Positions 1 through 8,069 of a DNA stretch of 64,000 nt are shown piece after piece. Origin of the DNA: Roseburia faecis (lineage in GTDB: Bacteria > Bacillota > Clostridia > Lachnospirales > Lachnospiraceae); NCBI RefSeq assembly GCF_001406815.1, contig NZ_CVRR01000060.1, positions 106,909-170,908 on the forward strand. Direction: 5' to 3'. Position 1 is the stretch's first letter. Each line of letters begins with the position of its first letter. Below the pieces are notes generated by a model that saw only the letters and a list, made by a program, of their open reading frames with translations, ran no database searches and was not told the origin of the DNA. Made by a program: the position numbers and the translations under genes.

Positions 1-281
1 ATCACATCGTCCGATACCTGCATTGCCTCTTTCGCCCGCTGCACCGACTCCTTGCAATACCCGATGATATATTTTGCGTCATTGTAGATCGACTGTCCGG
101 CTTCCGTTACCACAAGCCCTCTGTGCGTCCTGTCAAAAAGCTTCATACCAAGACTTGCCTCAAGCGAATTGATCTGTTTGATGACCGCCGGAGCCGATAT
201 ATACAACTGTTCCGCTGCCTTGCTGAAACTTCCCGCCTCAACAACGCACAAAAACGTATCCAACTGCGGATTATACATCAT
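1..281 (-). CDS. LysR-family transcriptional regulator, N-terminal part
   Basis: The first 93 codons are present and the gene continues past the left edge of the window. The translated start (MMYNPQLDTFLCVVEAGSF) and the following KAAEQLYISAPAV segment form the winged helix-turn-helix typical of LysR regulators, so it should bind DNA and respond to a small co-inducer. Only the DNA-binding domain is visible; the effector domain is outside. An AGGAGG ribosome site sits 6-8 bases before the ATG. The gene follows the spermidine-synthase-like gene by 12 bases on the same strand, so the two are probably co-transcribed. Target genes cannot be told from the sequence. Confidence 0.85.
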   Translation of the reverse strand, partial: MMYNPQLDTFLCVVEAGSFSKAAEQLYISAPAVIKQINSLEASLGMKLFDRTHRGLVVTEAGQSIYNDAKYIIGYCKESVQRAKEAMQVSDDV

Positions 282-293
282 GTCCGTTTCCTC

Positions 294-1895
294 CTACAAT
301 GAATTTAACACTCCCTGGATTCCGTCACGCTCGTAGATTCCCTTATAATAGGCAACTTCCTCCTCGATCAGCTGATCGATCACCTGCATGCCGAGAAGTT
401 CCACCGGAGCTTTATCATCCGTCAAAATATAATCGCCTTTTCCGTATGGAGTGCTATCCGCGTATACCGTCTCCATCATGTTTCTTAAATCAGCATTTGT
501 GATCTGCTTTGTATTTGCCTGCAGATTCTCCATGATCGACGGATTGTTCGATGCAAAAAGCTCGCGGTTCGTCGTATTCGCCACATCAACCGTATACTCC
601 GCGTCAAACACCTGACCGATCGTATCGGAGAGATACTGATTGATGTTGCCATCTCCGCTGCCGCGCATGTTCATATTTACGACCATCACGCCGTCCTCGT
701 TCAGATGATCCTTAACCAGTGTAAAAAATTCAACGGATGACATCTGGAAAGGAATCGTGATATCCTGATAGGCATCCACCATGATCACATCGTATTTCTT
801 ATCCATCGCATTCAGATAAGCTCTGCCGTCATAGGTCGTGACCGGCACATCCTCGGAGAGTGAGAAATACTTGCGCGAAAGCTGCGTGATCTTCTCATCG
901 ATCTCCACACCTTCCACGTTCATATCCCCGAGATACTTCCGGCACTGTGTCGCATACGTTCCCGTTCCCATTCCAAGGATCAGCACATCCATATCCGATG
1001 GATTCTTATCCGCCAGCATGAGCGGTGCCGCCATCGCGTAATCATAATACATGCCTGTCAGCCTGTCCTGCTTCATATAGACCGACTGCACACCAAAAAG
1101 CACGTTGGTCGACAGTCTTACCGACGTGTCATCTTCCGATACCTGCAGATAATTGTAGACCGATTCACCCTCATAGGTGAGATTCTTCTCCCAGAATGCA
1201 AACGAATCCGAGTAACCAAGACCGCAGCACAGTGCAAAGATTACCACCGATACGATCACTTTCTTTTTGCCTGCGCGGACATTGACAAAATACACGATTG
1301 CCAGAACCAGTAGAATTCCCGAGAAGATCAGAAACGTGATAGACGTTCCGACCGCCGGAATCGTCACGAAGGTCGGCACAAACGTACCGATGATACTTCC
1401 GATCGTGTTGAATGCCCCGAGTGTACCGACTGTCTTACCGTTATCATCCAGACTGTCCACCGCATATTTTACAAGCGACGGTGTCACGGTTCCCAGTAAG
1501 AAAAGAGGAAATACAAAGATGACCATACATGCTGCAAACGCTGCAATGATCAAAAAATTATTGCTCACCGTAAAAATCAAAAGTGCCGAGATTCCGAGCA
1601 CGATATATTTGCCCACCACCGGAATCAGAGCGATCCAGATCGCAGCGATCAGGATTCTCGTGTACAAGCGGTCCGGATTCGGCGACTTGTCCGCACTTCT
1701 TCCTCCGTAAATATTGCCGAGCGCCATCGCGATCATGATGGTTCCGATAATGATCGTCCAGACGATCTGCGACGAACTGAAATACGGTGCCAACAGACGG
1801 CTCGCTCCCAACTCTACTGCCATAACGGACATTCCCGCAAAAAACTCCGTCAGATACAAAAATAACTTATTCTTTAAAATTACGGTCTGTTTCAT
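294..1895 (-). CDS. Membrane-anchored spermidine-synthase-like protein
   Basis: A 533-residue fusion of a hydrophobic N-terminal half and a cytosolic methyltransferase-fold C-terminal half. Roughly residues 10-235 contain several membrane segments resembling a transporter-like bundle. Around residue 303 there is a nucleotide/SAM-type glycine loop (DVLILGMGTGTYA), followed by the acidic VEGVEIDE motif and, near 370, YDVIMVDAYQD, which matches the aminopropyltransferase catalytic-Asp region. In the family the soluble domain transfers aminopropyl groups to polyamines, but these membrane-fused forms are not well characterised, so substrate and reaction are inferred. It is the first gene of a pair with the LysR regulator downstream; 14 bases separate it from the unknown gene upstream. 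Confidence 0.75.
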   Translation of the reverse strand: MKQTVILKNKLFLYLTEFFAGMSVMAVELGASRLLAPYFSSSQIVWTIIIGTIMIAMALGNIYGGRSADKSPNPDRLYTRILIAAIWIALIPVVGKYIVLGISALLIFTVSNNFLIIAAFAACMVIFVFPLFLLGTVTPSLVKYAVDSLDDNGKTVGTLGAFNTIGSIIGTFVPTFVTIPAVGTSITFLIFSGILLVLAIVYFVNVRAGKKKVIVSVVIFALCCGLGYSDSFAFWEKNLTYEGESVYNYLQVSEDDTSVRLSTNVLFGVQSVYMKQDRLTGMYYDYAMAAPLMLADKNPSDMDVLILGMGTGTYATQCRKYLGDMNVEGVEIDEKITQLSRKYFSLSEDVPVTTYDGRAYLNAMDKKYDVIMVDAYQDITIPFQMSSVEFFTLVKDHLNEDGVMVVNMNMRGSGDGNINQYLSDTIGQVFDAEYTVDVANTTNRELFASNNPSIMENLQANTKQITNADLRNMMETVYADSTPYGKGDYILTDDKAPVELLGMQVIDQLIEEEVAYYKGIYERDGIQGVLNSL

Positions 1896-1909
1896 ATTGC
1901 CTCCCTACT

Positions 1910-2467
1910 TTAAGCTGTTACGTTTATATTACAACTTAAAGTAGGGTCCAAGTCAATACTTTTCTTTTCGAGACGCTTCTGGGCTTCTTTCTTCTCTTTG
2001 ATGCGTTTTTGCTTATGCATCTCTAAGATCTTTTTCTCCCACGTATCTCTCTTGTCCTTGTCCAGCTTCGTTTTTTCGCGCGACTCATCCCCGTTATCGT
2101 CTTCCGTGATCGCCCAGCCGCTCACACTGCCATCCGCATTGATGATCGTTCCTGCCGCTTTCACATGGGAACCGGCAGGCGCCCAGTCCATGGCGCCGCT
2201 TGAGATCAATTTTGCACAATCATAGATCAAAGCCTCATACTCGATCCGCTTGTCCGGATTATTCTGCATCTGTGCCAGAATAATCGGTGCGATCTGAATA
2301 TTATTCGTACCTTTCTGCGAAAAAGCCTGCGTGTTTGTCGAGAAGTTCACGCCCGGGTAGCGATCCAAGAGTCCATTTAATGTCGCGGATTCTCCACTGT
2401 CCGCTTTCACTTTTGCATAACTTAGAGCTGCTTCCGACACCCAACTGTTTCCAACTTTTACTGCCAT
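1910..2467 (-). CDS. Uncharacterised Lachnospiraceae protein (DUF6033-like)
   Basis: A 185-residue soluble protein beginning MAVKVGNSWVSEAALSYAK, with a GGAGG site well placed before the ATG. The C-terminal third (about residues 125-170) is a highly charged Lys/Glu-rich segment likely to be helical or coiled-coil. It resembles small uncharacterised proteins seen in Lachnospiraceae; the DUF6033 label is from memory and not verified. It overlaps the end of the small upstream ORF by 10 bases, so the two are probably translationally coupled. No enzymatic motif, signal peptide or membrane segment is visible. Function unknown. Confidence 0.6.
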   Translation of the reverse strand: MAVKVGNSWVSEAALSYAKVKADSGESATLNGLLDRYPGVNFSTNTQAFSQKGTNNIQIAPIILAQMQNNPDKRIEYEALIYDCAKLISSGAMDWAPAGSHVKAAGTIINADGSVSGWAITEDDNGDESREKTKLDKDKRDTWEKKILEMHKQKRIKEKKEAQKRLEKKSIDLDPTLSCNINVTA

Positions 2468-2592
2468 GTTTTCCCTCCTGTTATACTCTTACTGAATGTA
2501 CGAATATTCGTATCATACACATCTGCGACACTTTCCTGCATCTGTGCCTTTTTTCGTGCTGCCTCCCGCTGCGCCTTCATCAGTTCCTTCAT
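2458..2592 (-). CDS. Small hypothetical protein, 44 aa, coupled to the downstream gene
   Basis: This short ORF reads MKELMKAQREAARKKAQ, continues through VADVYDTNIRTFSK and ends in TGGKTWQ, overlapping the start of the 185-residue gene by 10 bases. The reading is chosen over a competing 34-codon frame starting at 2617 because its composition (charged helix followed by an ordered tail) looks protein-like, whereas the other is Gly/Thr-rich low complexity. The competing frame has the better ribosome site (GGAGG seven bases from its ATG at 2617), so an ancestral frameshift joining MLKNMQEE to this frame is possible. Function unknown. Confidence 0.45.
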   Translation of the reverse strand: MKELMKAQREAARKKAQMQESVADVYDTNIRTFSKSITGGKTWQ

Positions 2593-2792
2593 TCTCTTCC
2601 TGCATATTCTTTAACATCACTCTGTCCTCCTGTTCTTTACTGAACCAATCATAACGCTGATTCTTTAGAATTACTGTGGTGTTAATAAACAGAGATATAC
2701 TCTTTATTTTAGTGATACTGTTGCATGTGCACAACCAATTTCATACTGTCCGTTTTTGTGTATGCGCTTACAAGATCATGTACGAAAAATAA

Positions 2793-2819
2793 GGAAGGGT
2801 GCAGTCTGTACACCCTTCC
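2793..2819 (-). terminator. Rho-independent terminator after the DUF5688 remnant
   Basis: A 9-bp perfect stem (GGAAGGGTG / CACCCTTCC) with a 9-base loop. On the minus strand it is followed by a T-rich stretch (TTATTTTT). It lies just past the stop of the DUF5688 remnant. Confidence 0.7.
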
Positions 2820-2827
2820 ATGCAGTT

Positions 2828-3281
2828 TCAAATCATACAAAGCCTGTTCATTTCTCTCTCATACCGAAACGGATGATCCGACAGAATTTCATCTGCTGGA
2901 ACTTCTTCCCGATTGACACTATAAACCATTTCCTGTAGCACCTGTTCATCCAGCCATGTCTTTTCTGACATGACAATTGTTTCATGTATACTACACGGTA
3001 TAATGATATGATTTTCACCTGCCATGTCTGCAATAATTTTGAGAAGTCCATCATAACAGATCACACCTGCACCATTTATTCTAAAGATATTTGTCAATAT
3101 CAACATGTCATCCACGCCTTCCCTGTACCGCAATCACTGGTTTTATTGAAGCCCCATCATGTACCACCAGACCCCGATAAGTATATCCATTATTCTTTTT
3201 AATCTCTTTTATCTCTATCGGGCAACCTAATTTCTTTTCCACTGCATTTTTCAACTTTTCCAAGTATTCCTCATATCTCAT
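2828..3281 (-). pseudogene. DUF5688-family gene with internal deletion and frame break
   Basis: Two fragments of one gene are visible. The 5' part starts at an ATG at 3281 behind a GGAGG site and reads MRYEEYLEKLKNAVEKKLG, running 57 codons to a TGA at 3108. The 3' part, in another frame, carries the C-terminal region with the order ILTNIFRINGAGVICYDG, IIPCSIHETIVM, and LSDHPFRYERE, all features I associate with DUF5688 proteins of Lachnospiraceae. Family members are about 300 residues; the two pieces total about 150, so the middle is missing as well as the frame being broken. The protein family has no known function. Confidence 0.65.
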
Positions 3282-3367
3282 AGCGTCCTAACCTCCATAT
3301 CTTAATTAGCAGGGAGATTATAACGCTCGGGGTCTGGGGTTCAATAGGCAAAGTGCCGGATTCTTCA

Positions 3368-3505
3368 CTACCTATACAAATAAAAAAAGACCAACGATCC
3401 ATCTTCTGAATCGTTGGTCAAATGTTGTGTCAAACTTGTGTCAACGCTATGTCTCCAAACGCTGAAACCCTTGGTATTACTAGGTCTACTCGCAAACGTA
3501 TGGCA
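3368..3505 (-). pseudogene. Possible tyrosine-recombinase C-terminal remnant
   Basis: One minus-strand frame reads CHTFASR, then a short stretch and HSVDTSLTQHL before a stop at 3368. HTFASR resembles the conserved box II segment (HxLRHTFAS/TR) of tyrosine recombinases, and a Thr/Leu-rich tail is common at their C-termini. The expected distal part with the catalytic His/Trp and Tyr is missing and the first Arg of the box is altered, so any gene is heavily deleted. Support comes mainly from the adjacent TnpW-like gene. Two copies of TTGTGTCAA (3425-3433 and 3436-3444) lie inside. Weak call. Confidence 0.3.
3389..3419 (-). terminator. Hairpin with minus-strand T-run
   Basis: A 10-bp perfect stem, GACCAACGAT / ATCGTTGGTC, with an 11-base loop. 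On the minus strand seven T follow it, as in an intrinsic terminator. It would end transcription from the decayed island genes. Confidence 0.7.
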
Positions 3506-3557
3506 TCATAGCCAAGGTTCAAGGGAGCCTTGCCATCCACGTACCATTCCTTATTTT

Positions 3558-3707
3558 TCAACGAATCTTGTCCGAAAAGGTATCTGTACTGTTTTCACTC
3601 GTTAATACCCTGATTTTGTAAACTATCCCACCAATCCTGCGATAAAAAAATCCAGCTTCACATGAGCCGGACTTTCTATTGCCATTATTTAGTTTTTCTG
3701 CCTCCAT
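3558..3707 (-). CDS. TnpW-like transposon-encoded small protein
   Basis: A 49-codon ORF on the minus strand starting MEAEKLNNGNRKSG. Its core FYRRIGGIVYKIRVLTSE and the TDTFSDKI segment match the pattern of TnpW proteins of Tn4451-type integrative elements (YRKIGGTTY...V, then a K-I-hydrophobic tail). The family usually continues with a few residues ending in L-x-N-E; here a TGA interrupts, but a one-base shift restores LKNKEW, suggesting a terminal frameshift. TnpW has no established biochemical role; it marks the mobile element. It is a separate ORF from the integrase trace downstream. Confidence 0.55.
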   Translation of the reverse strand: MEAEKLNNGNRKSGSCEAGFFYRRIGGIVYKIRVLTSENSTDTFSDKIR

Positions 3708-3931
3708 AATCAATCCTTGCCTTTCTCTCTGATAAAATTTATAATTGTTTCATGCTTCCGCTTCGTGTAACCGAAGCTTTTGTTTATCCATACTTCATAG
3801 CCTTTTTGCTCCTTTCTGTAATTGCTTTAGTGATAAAAAGAATTACTCTCTTCACTAATAGGAGAAATACGGCTACAAAATCGGAAGTGTTTTGAAATTA
3901 TTTTTGAAAAAATTTTTAAGGACTGATTAAA

Positions 3932-4597
3932 TTGCCAAAATATGAGGAACTAAAAGCTTTCCGCAAACAAAACTTAATACCGGAATACAACGATTCTTCC
4001 AGTGAGAAAACTATGCTGCACAGGGAAGCCCGTGCATTGGCAATCAGCCGTCTTGAAGAAAGTGCACGAACCGAGGAAGAATTCGCAAATGTTATATCGT
4101 GGTGGGATAAACTTGATGACAACAGGGAACGCAGAGAGCGGTACCATGAAATCGGACGCTCTGAAGTACCGCTTGAATGGCACGCCTCTGATTATATCCT
4201 GCCCGGTAATGCCAACTATGATATGGTGCTGTGGCAGCAGATACTTGCCGGCGATTTTATTGATTATATCTTTGATGAGCCGGATTACATCCATGAGCTT
4301 GTACGCAGTCAGGATTTATGCCTGATATTAAAGAATATGAAGGAACACCAGAAACAGCTTTTGTACTATGTGGTTGTCCGTTCATATTCCACACTCCAAT
4401 ACGCTGAGTTGAACGGAAAGACTGACCGCAATGTGCGTGGTGTGAGGGAAACTGCCATAAAGCAGATAAGAAAGAAATATAAGACTGCTCTTGAAACAAG
4501 GCTGCTTCATCTGCCTTGGACACTTACATTGGACGAAAAATATTTTCTTGAAAACGGGGTAAGAACTAAAGACGAAAAGAATTCTGAAAAACAGTGA
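3932..4597 (+). CDS. Integrative-element sigma-70-like protein
   Basis: A 221-residue protein starting at TTG (an AAGGA site lies about 10 bases upstream). The first 90 residues (YEELKAFRKQNLIPEY, LHREARALAISRLEESA, NRERRERYHEIGRSEVP) match a conserved family found on Clostridia conjugative elements. The C-terminal portion (about residues 130-190, LLYYVVVRSYSTLQYAEL, GKTDRNVRGVRE) looks like a sigma region 4 helix-turn-helix. It may direct transcription of element genes or act as a regulator; this is inferred from position and fold. It is the first plus-strand gene in the island and is followed by 213 bases containing a promoter for the next gene. Confidence 0.65.
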   Translation: MPKYEELKAFRKQNLIPEYNDSSSEKTMLHREARALAISRLEESARTEEEFANVISWWDKLDDNRERRERYHEIGRSEVPLEWHASDYILPGNANYDMVLWQQILAGDFIDYIFDEPDYIHELVRSQDLCLILKNMKEHQKQLLYYVVVRSYSTLQYAELNGKTDRNVRGVRETAIKQIRKKYKTALETRLLHLPWTLTLDEKYFLENGVRTKDEKNSEKQ

Positions 4598-4687
4598 CTA
4601 TGCTGCCTGAAATAAATAACAGGGTAATATGATACTTTTAATGTTTTGTCAAAAGAAAATTGCGTTGAAATTTCAGAATGATAACCC

Positions 4688-4716
4688 TTGACCTATAATG
4701 TGTAATCGAATAGAAT
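4688..4716 (+). promoter_or_regulatory. Sigma-A-type promoter for the zinc-finger gene
   Basis: TTGACC, a 17-base spacer, then TAGAAT. It lies about 95 bases before the ATG at 4811. Confidence 0.55.
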
Positions 4717-4810
4717 TGTTAATAGATTACAGTTTCTTTATATAGAAGTTATACGAATTGAATTTCAGACGATTGCTCTGATTCCAGTGAAATCAGATTG
4801 GAGGCTTTTC

Positions 4811-5719
4811 ATGAAAAATCTATTTGAACATACCAGTTCCCCATGGATACGGTACAGCAGTTATGAATACCGTACCGCCGAGGATGGGACTTTATATATT
4901 GTAGTATCTGCGGATGCCAAACCAGAAATGTATAATCCTATGAAAGATGCAGAATCACTTGTACTGGATGCTGTCAATATCGGTTTGCAGGTCATGCATA
5001 AAGCACCAGAAGATGAACTGAAAAGTATGGTTCTTCGTTTCATCAATTCCTACGGATTTTTAGGCTTTATGACTGCACTTCCGACAACTGCGGAATTTAT
5101 CACCTATGAATCTGTATATCTTCCAAAAAACCATTTTATTAAAGAAGAATCTCTATCAACAGAAAGTTATCTCGATTATTTTTATCCATTTGATAAGATG
5201 GATTTTCACAAAAAAGGGGTAGAATCAAGTTGGTCGGTATCCGACAAGGATGGCATTGCAATCGCACTTGCAACGGGAAAGAATCCACAGGCTGTTACGA
5301 TGAGTTTTCAGAAGGAATATGCAGAACGCTATGACTGGCTGGTGAAAGAATTTTCCGACTGGGCGTTTACCTTTACTACAAGCTTCTTATATTATTTGGA
5401 CTATGACCGTCTGGACGAACAGACAAAAAACCTGTATCGTCAGGGTATGTCTGCATTTGGCGGCATATCCCCGACTTACCATATCGCATTAGCGGAAACT
5501 ACCCCGGTTATCGTATGGAACTTCCATTCCCTGCTCGTCATGATCCAGATGTGCTTCTCTTTTATGCTTACGGATTCTGACTGCGATATGAAACTGTGTA
5601 AGCACTGTGGCAGGGCATTTATCGCAAGCCGTAAGGGAAATGAGTTCTGCTCTCCGAAATGCAAGAATCAGTATAATGTCTATAAAACAAGGGCTAAGAA
5701 AAATAAAACAGATGAATAA
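4811..5719 (+). CDS. Zinc-finger protein of integrative-element type (DUF6076-like)
   Basis: A 302-residue protein. The ATG at 4811 is chosen because TTGGAGG lies six bases upstream. No membrane segment or signal peptide is seen. The C-terminus holds a four-cysteine cluster, C263-x2-C266 and C280-x3-C284, in the context LCKHCGRAFIAS and FCSPKCKNQYNVYK, which resembles the CGNR-type zinc finger found at the end of several regulators. The N-terminal 240 residues show no motif I can name. DUF6076 is a recollection, not a search result. It sits 30 bases before the YhcG-type nuclease and is probably co-transcribed with it. Confidence 0.55.
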   Translation: MKNLFEHTSSPWIRYSSYEYRTAEDGTLYIVVSADAKPEMYNPMKDAESLVLDAVNIGLQVMHKAPEDELKSMVLRFINSYGFLGFMTALPTTAEFITYESVYLPKNHFIKEESLSTESYLDYFYPFDKMDFHKKGVESSWSVSDKDGIAIALATGKNPQAVTMSFQKEYAERYDWLVKEFSDWAFTFTTSFLYYLDYDRLDEQTKNLYRQGMSAFGGISPTYHIALAETTPVIVWNFHSLLVMIQMCFSFMLTDSDCDMKLCKHCGRAFIASRKGNEFCSPKCKNQYNVYKTRAKKNKTDE

Positions 5720-5749
5720 TGAATAAATGACATATCTGGAGGAAATACT

Positions 5750-6850
5750 ATGGACAATATGATTAGAATTGATAAAGATTATGTCGAATGGCTGAAACAT
5801 GTTAAAAAAAGATTTAAAAATACACAAATAAAAGCATCTATCAAGGTTAATGACGAGTTGCTTAGGTTCTACTGGTCAATCGGCAAGGATATCGTTAACA
5901 TGCAGGCTGAAAGCAAATGGGGCGGTGCTTTTTTTGAAACTTTAAGTGAAGATTTAAAAAAGATGTTCCCAGGTGCAAAAGGATTTTCAACCACTAATTT
6001 GAGATACATGAAAAGATACTACAATTTATTTGGTGAAATTCTGCCCCAACTTGGGGCAGAATTACCGGAGGCTACAAATCTGCCTCAAGTTGGGGCAGAA
6101 ATATATGCCATTCCATGGGGACATATAAAATTAATTGTTGATAAATGCAAAGATGAACCCGAAAAAGCAATGTTCTTCGTTGATGAAGTAATAAAGAATA
6201 ACTGGTCAAGAGCTGTTCTTCTAAACTTCCTTGACACTAATCTATATGAACGCCAAGGCAAGGCAATAAGTAATTTTCAAACAACACTACCGGCTTACAC
6301 CGGTGATTTAGCTCAGGAAATAACAAAAGATCCTTACAATTTTGATTTTATTGCTTTAAATCGTGACTATAACGAAAAAGAATTAAAAGATGCCCTGACC
6401 GAAAAGGTTATGAATCTTTTAATTGAAATGGGAAAAGGGTTCGCCTTTGTCGGTCGAGAATACCCTTTACCTATAGAAGGCACAGAGGAATATATTGATT
6501 TGTTATTCTACCATCTAAACCTACATTGTTATGTCGTAGTAGAGGTCAAAATAAAAGAATTCAAATCTCGTGATATTGGTCAGATAGGTACTTATATAAA
6601 CATTGTTGACGATATTGTCAAAATGGATTCCGATGGAAAAACTATTGGCTTGATCATCTGCAAAGAAAAAAATAATGTATTAGCCAAATATGCTGTTAAC
6701 AGTTCCAACGAACCAATAGCAATTTCAGCATACGAATTATCGAATTTCTTACCAGAAAATCTTGCAACATTACTGCCTTCAACGGATGAGCTGGAATCTC
6801 GATTACTGCTAGATGAAGCAGTCAATGAGAATGATAATAACAACCAATAG
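5750..6850 (+). CDS. YhcG/DUF1016-type PDDEXK nuclease-domain protein
   Basis: A 366-residue protein with a GGAGG site eight bases before the ATG. The N-terminal part (KASIKVNDELLRFYWSIGKD, FSTTNLRYMKRYYN, WGHIKLIVDK) is the DUF1016 helical domain. The C-terminal half carries a PDDEXK-type active site: D250 in YIDLLFYH and E265-V-K267 in VVVEVKIKEF, followed by a helix with Q (IGQIGTYIN). Members of this family are predicted DNA endonucleases often found near restriction or defence genes. An insertion around residues 100-125 contains two near-repeats (LPQLGAEL and LPQVGAEI). It follows the zinc-finger gene closely and lies inside a decayed mobile element. Confidence 0.85.
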   Translation: MDNMIRIDKDYVEWLKHVKKRFKNTQIKASIKVNDELLRFYWSIGKDIVNMQAESKWGGAFFETLSEDLKKMFPGAKGFSTTNLRYMKRYYNLFGEILPQLGAELPEATNLPQVGAEIYAIPWGHIKLIVDKCKDEPEKAMFFVDEVIKNNWSRAVLLNFLDTNLYERQGKAISNFQTTLPAYTGDLAQEITKDPYNFDFIALNRDYNEKELKDALTEKVMNLLIEMGKGFAFVGREYPLPIEGTEEYIDLLFYHLNLHCYVVVEVKIKEFKSRDIGQIGTYINIVDDIVKMDSDGKTIGLIICKEKNNVLAKYAVNSSNEPIAISAYELSNFLPENLATLLPSTDELESRLLLDEAVNENDNNNQ

Positions 6851-6909
6851 CTCCATTCTCGTATATATGGTAAGACAAAGCAGGAACCATGACGATTCCT
6901 GCTTTATTC

Positions 6910-7260
6910 TTATCTATAAATCAGATCATGCAACACTACTTCCTCTGCTCTGCTCCGGATGTTATTCATCTTCCGCACCCATCCAAGCTGATCTACTGAC
7001 TTCAAATGCTCCGTCACACCTTCACGCTCAGCCATTCTTACCGTAAGCATATCCATCATGTCATTGCATTCCATATCTACTTCTTCCAGATGTTTCCACA
7101 ATTTTTCCGTAAGAACCAGATGTGTATACATGGCATGATGATTTTCAAACAAATACCTCTGTCGCATTCTGCCATATTTGCCAATCTGATAATTGCTTCC
7201 ATCTTCCAATTCCAAATCTGGAATCAATACATCGCCTTCCCAATGATATGTTAACTCCAT
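6910..7260 (-). CDS. TnpV transposon-encoded protein
   Basis: A 116-residue protein with an AAGGAG site before the ATG. The order LTYHWEGDVLIPDLEL, GKYGRMRQRYL, HLVLTEKLWKHL and MAEREGVTEHLK is the pattern of TnpV proteins on Tn4451-type integrative elements. TnpV has no proven catalytic role; in these elements it lies beside the large serine recombinase genes. Here no recombinase remains, so this is a leftover of a larger element. Its minus orientation faces the plus-strand accessory genes. Confidence 0.8.
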   Translation of the reverse strand: MELTYHWEGDVLIPDLELEDGSNYQIGKYGRMRQRYLFENHHAMYTHLVLTEKLWKHLEEVDMECNDMMDMLTVRMAEREGVTEHLKSVDQLGWVRKMNNIRSRAEEVVLHDLIYR

Positions 7261-7384
7261 ACGCTGCTCCTTCCTTTGTGCTAAATGTTTACAGTTTCAG
7301 TTAAAAGAGTATCACCTTCTTAATACACCATCTGCAATCTATCATTCACCACAAATGAGCCAGCCGCCTATGTTGTGTTATATC

Positions 7385-7462
7385 CGCGAACAATGAGCCA
7401 AGCTGACACGCTGGCGTGTCAATTTGGCGAATGTCGCGAGAGTCAAATGCTTGCATTTGACT
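7385..7462. repeat. Nested palindrome followed by a 22-base perfect palindrome
   Basis: The first structure spans 7385-7438: CGCGA, GCCAA and TGACACGC on the left are mirrored by GCGTGTCA, TTGGC and TCGCG on the right around a TG centre. The second, 7441-7462, is AGTCAAATGC-TT-GCATTTGACT, a perfect 10-bp inverted repeat. They fall between TnpV and the truncated aldo/keto reductase, at what is probably the island's right end. There is no T-run, so they are unlikely to be simple terminators; recombinase, transfer-origin or regulatory RNA roles are possible. Confidence 0.75.
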
Positions 7463-7510
7463 AGCAGATGGAGGTTTCCGCTAAAAACACTGTTTTGGGA
7501 AATCTGACAT

Positions 7511-7691
7511 CTACACTTCACAACATATCACTTCATTGCCGTACGCCTGCGCCGTATCAATCATGCGATAACCAATTTTTACGGCTTCTCTTACCGCTTC
7601 TGCCACTTTGCTATCATCGATAAACCAGGTACCGAGTCCTAATTTGGGGATTTTAATTCCGTTTTTCCAGTGTATATGTATTTTCTAACAT
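7511..7691 (-). pseudogene. Aldo/keto reductase, frameshifted and truncated
   Basis: Starting at the ATG at 7691 (GGAAG site upstream) the frame reads [10 protein letters not shown] and then stops because of one extra A in an A-run. Dropping that base restores [37 protein letters not shown], the N-terminal barrel of an NADPH-dependent aldo/keto reductase including the Asp and Tyr of the active site. The sequence ends abruptly after about 58 codons where mobile-element sequence begins; some 200 residues are missing. It was the last gene of the cupin/decarboxylase operon, probably disrupted by the island. Confidence 0.85.
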
Positions 7692-7736
7692 GTTTTTCTT
7701 CCTTTCAATGTATATTTTATATTTATTTATACTTCC

Positions 7737-8066
7737 CTATTTTTCCTCATTCCATACTTCTTTTGCCATGCGGAACACTGCCCATGCTTTCGGCCATCCG
7801 CAATAAAACGCTGCATGTGTAACGATCTCTGCTATTTCCTCTTTGGTAATACCATTTGCCTTTGCACTCTGCAGATGATATTTGAATGATTCATCGGTAA
7901 GTCCCTGTGCCATCAGTGCCACAACCGTCACAAGGGAACGGTCACGCAGGGAAAGCTGTTCTTCTCTGCTCCACACTTCACCAAAAAGCACATCATCATT
8001 CAATTCTGCAAACTTTGGTGCAAACTCTCCCAACTGTGTTCTTCCTGCTGTCTGTTTTACTGCCAT
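7737..8066 (-). CDS. Carboxymuconolactone decarboxylase family protein
   Basis: A 109-residue single-domain protein of the CMD/AhpD-like fold. RDRSLVTVVALMAQG and EEIAEIVTHAAFYCGWPKA are the family's two conserved helices; the usual CxxC pair of AhpD is absent, so peroxidase activity is not expected. Proteins like this occur with cupins and aldo/keto reductases in small redox operons. It lies 3 bases after the cupin gene. The substrate is not known. Confidence 0.85.
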   Translation of the reverse strand: MAVKQTAGRTQLGEFAPKFAELNDDVLFGEVWSREEQLSLRDRSLVTVVALMAQGLTDESFKYHLQSAKANGITKEEIAEIVTHAAFYCGWPKAWAVFRMAKEVWNEEK

Positions 8067-8069
8067 AAT

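Noticed and set aside
1267..1710. Long plus-strand frame opposite the spermidine-synthase-like gene
   Set aside because: It mirrors the coding strand of a convincing gene and has shadow-like composition.
7385..7462. CRISPR array
   Set aside because: The repeats are palindromes of different sequence, not regularly spaced identical repeats.
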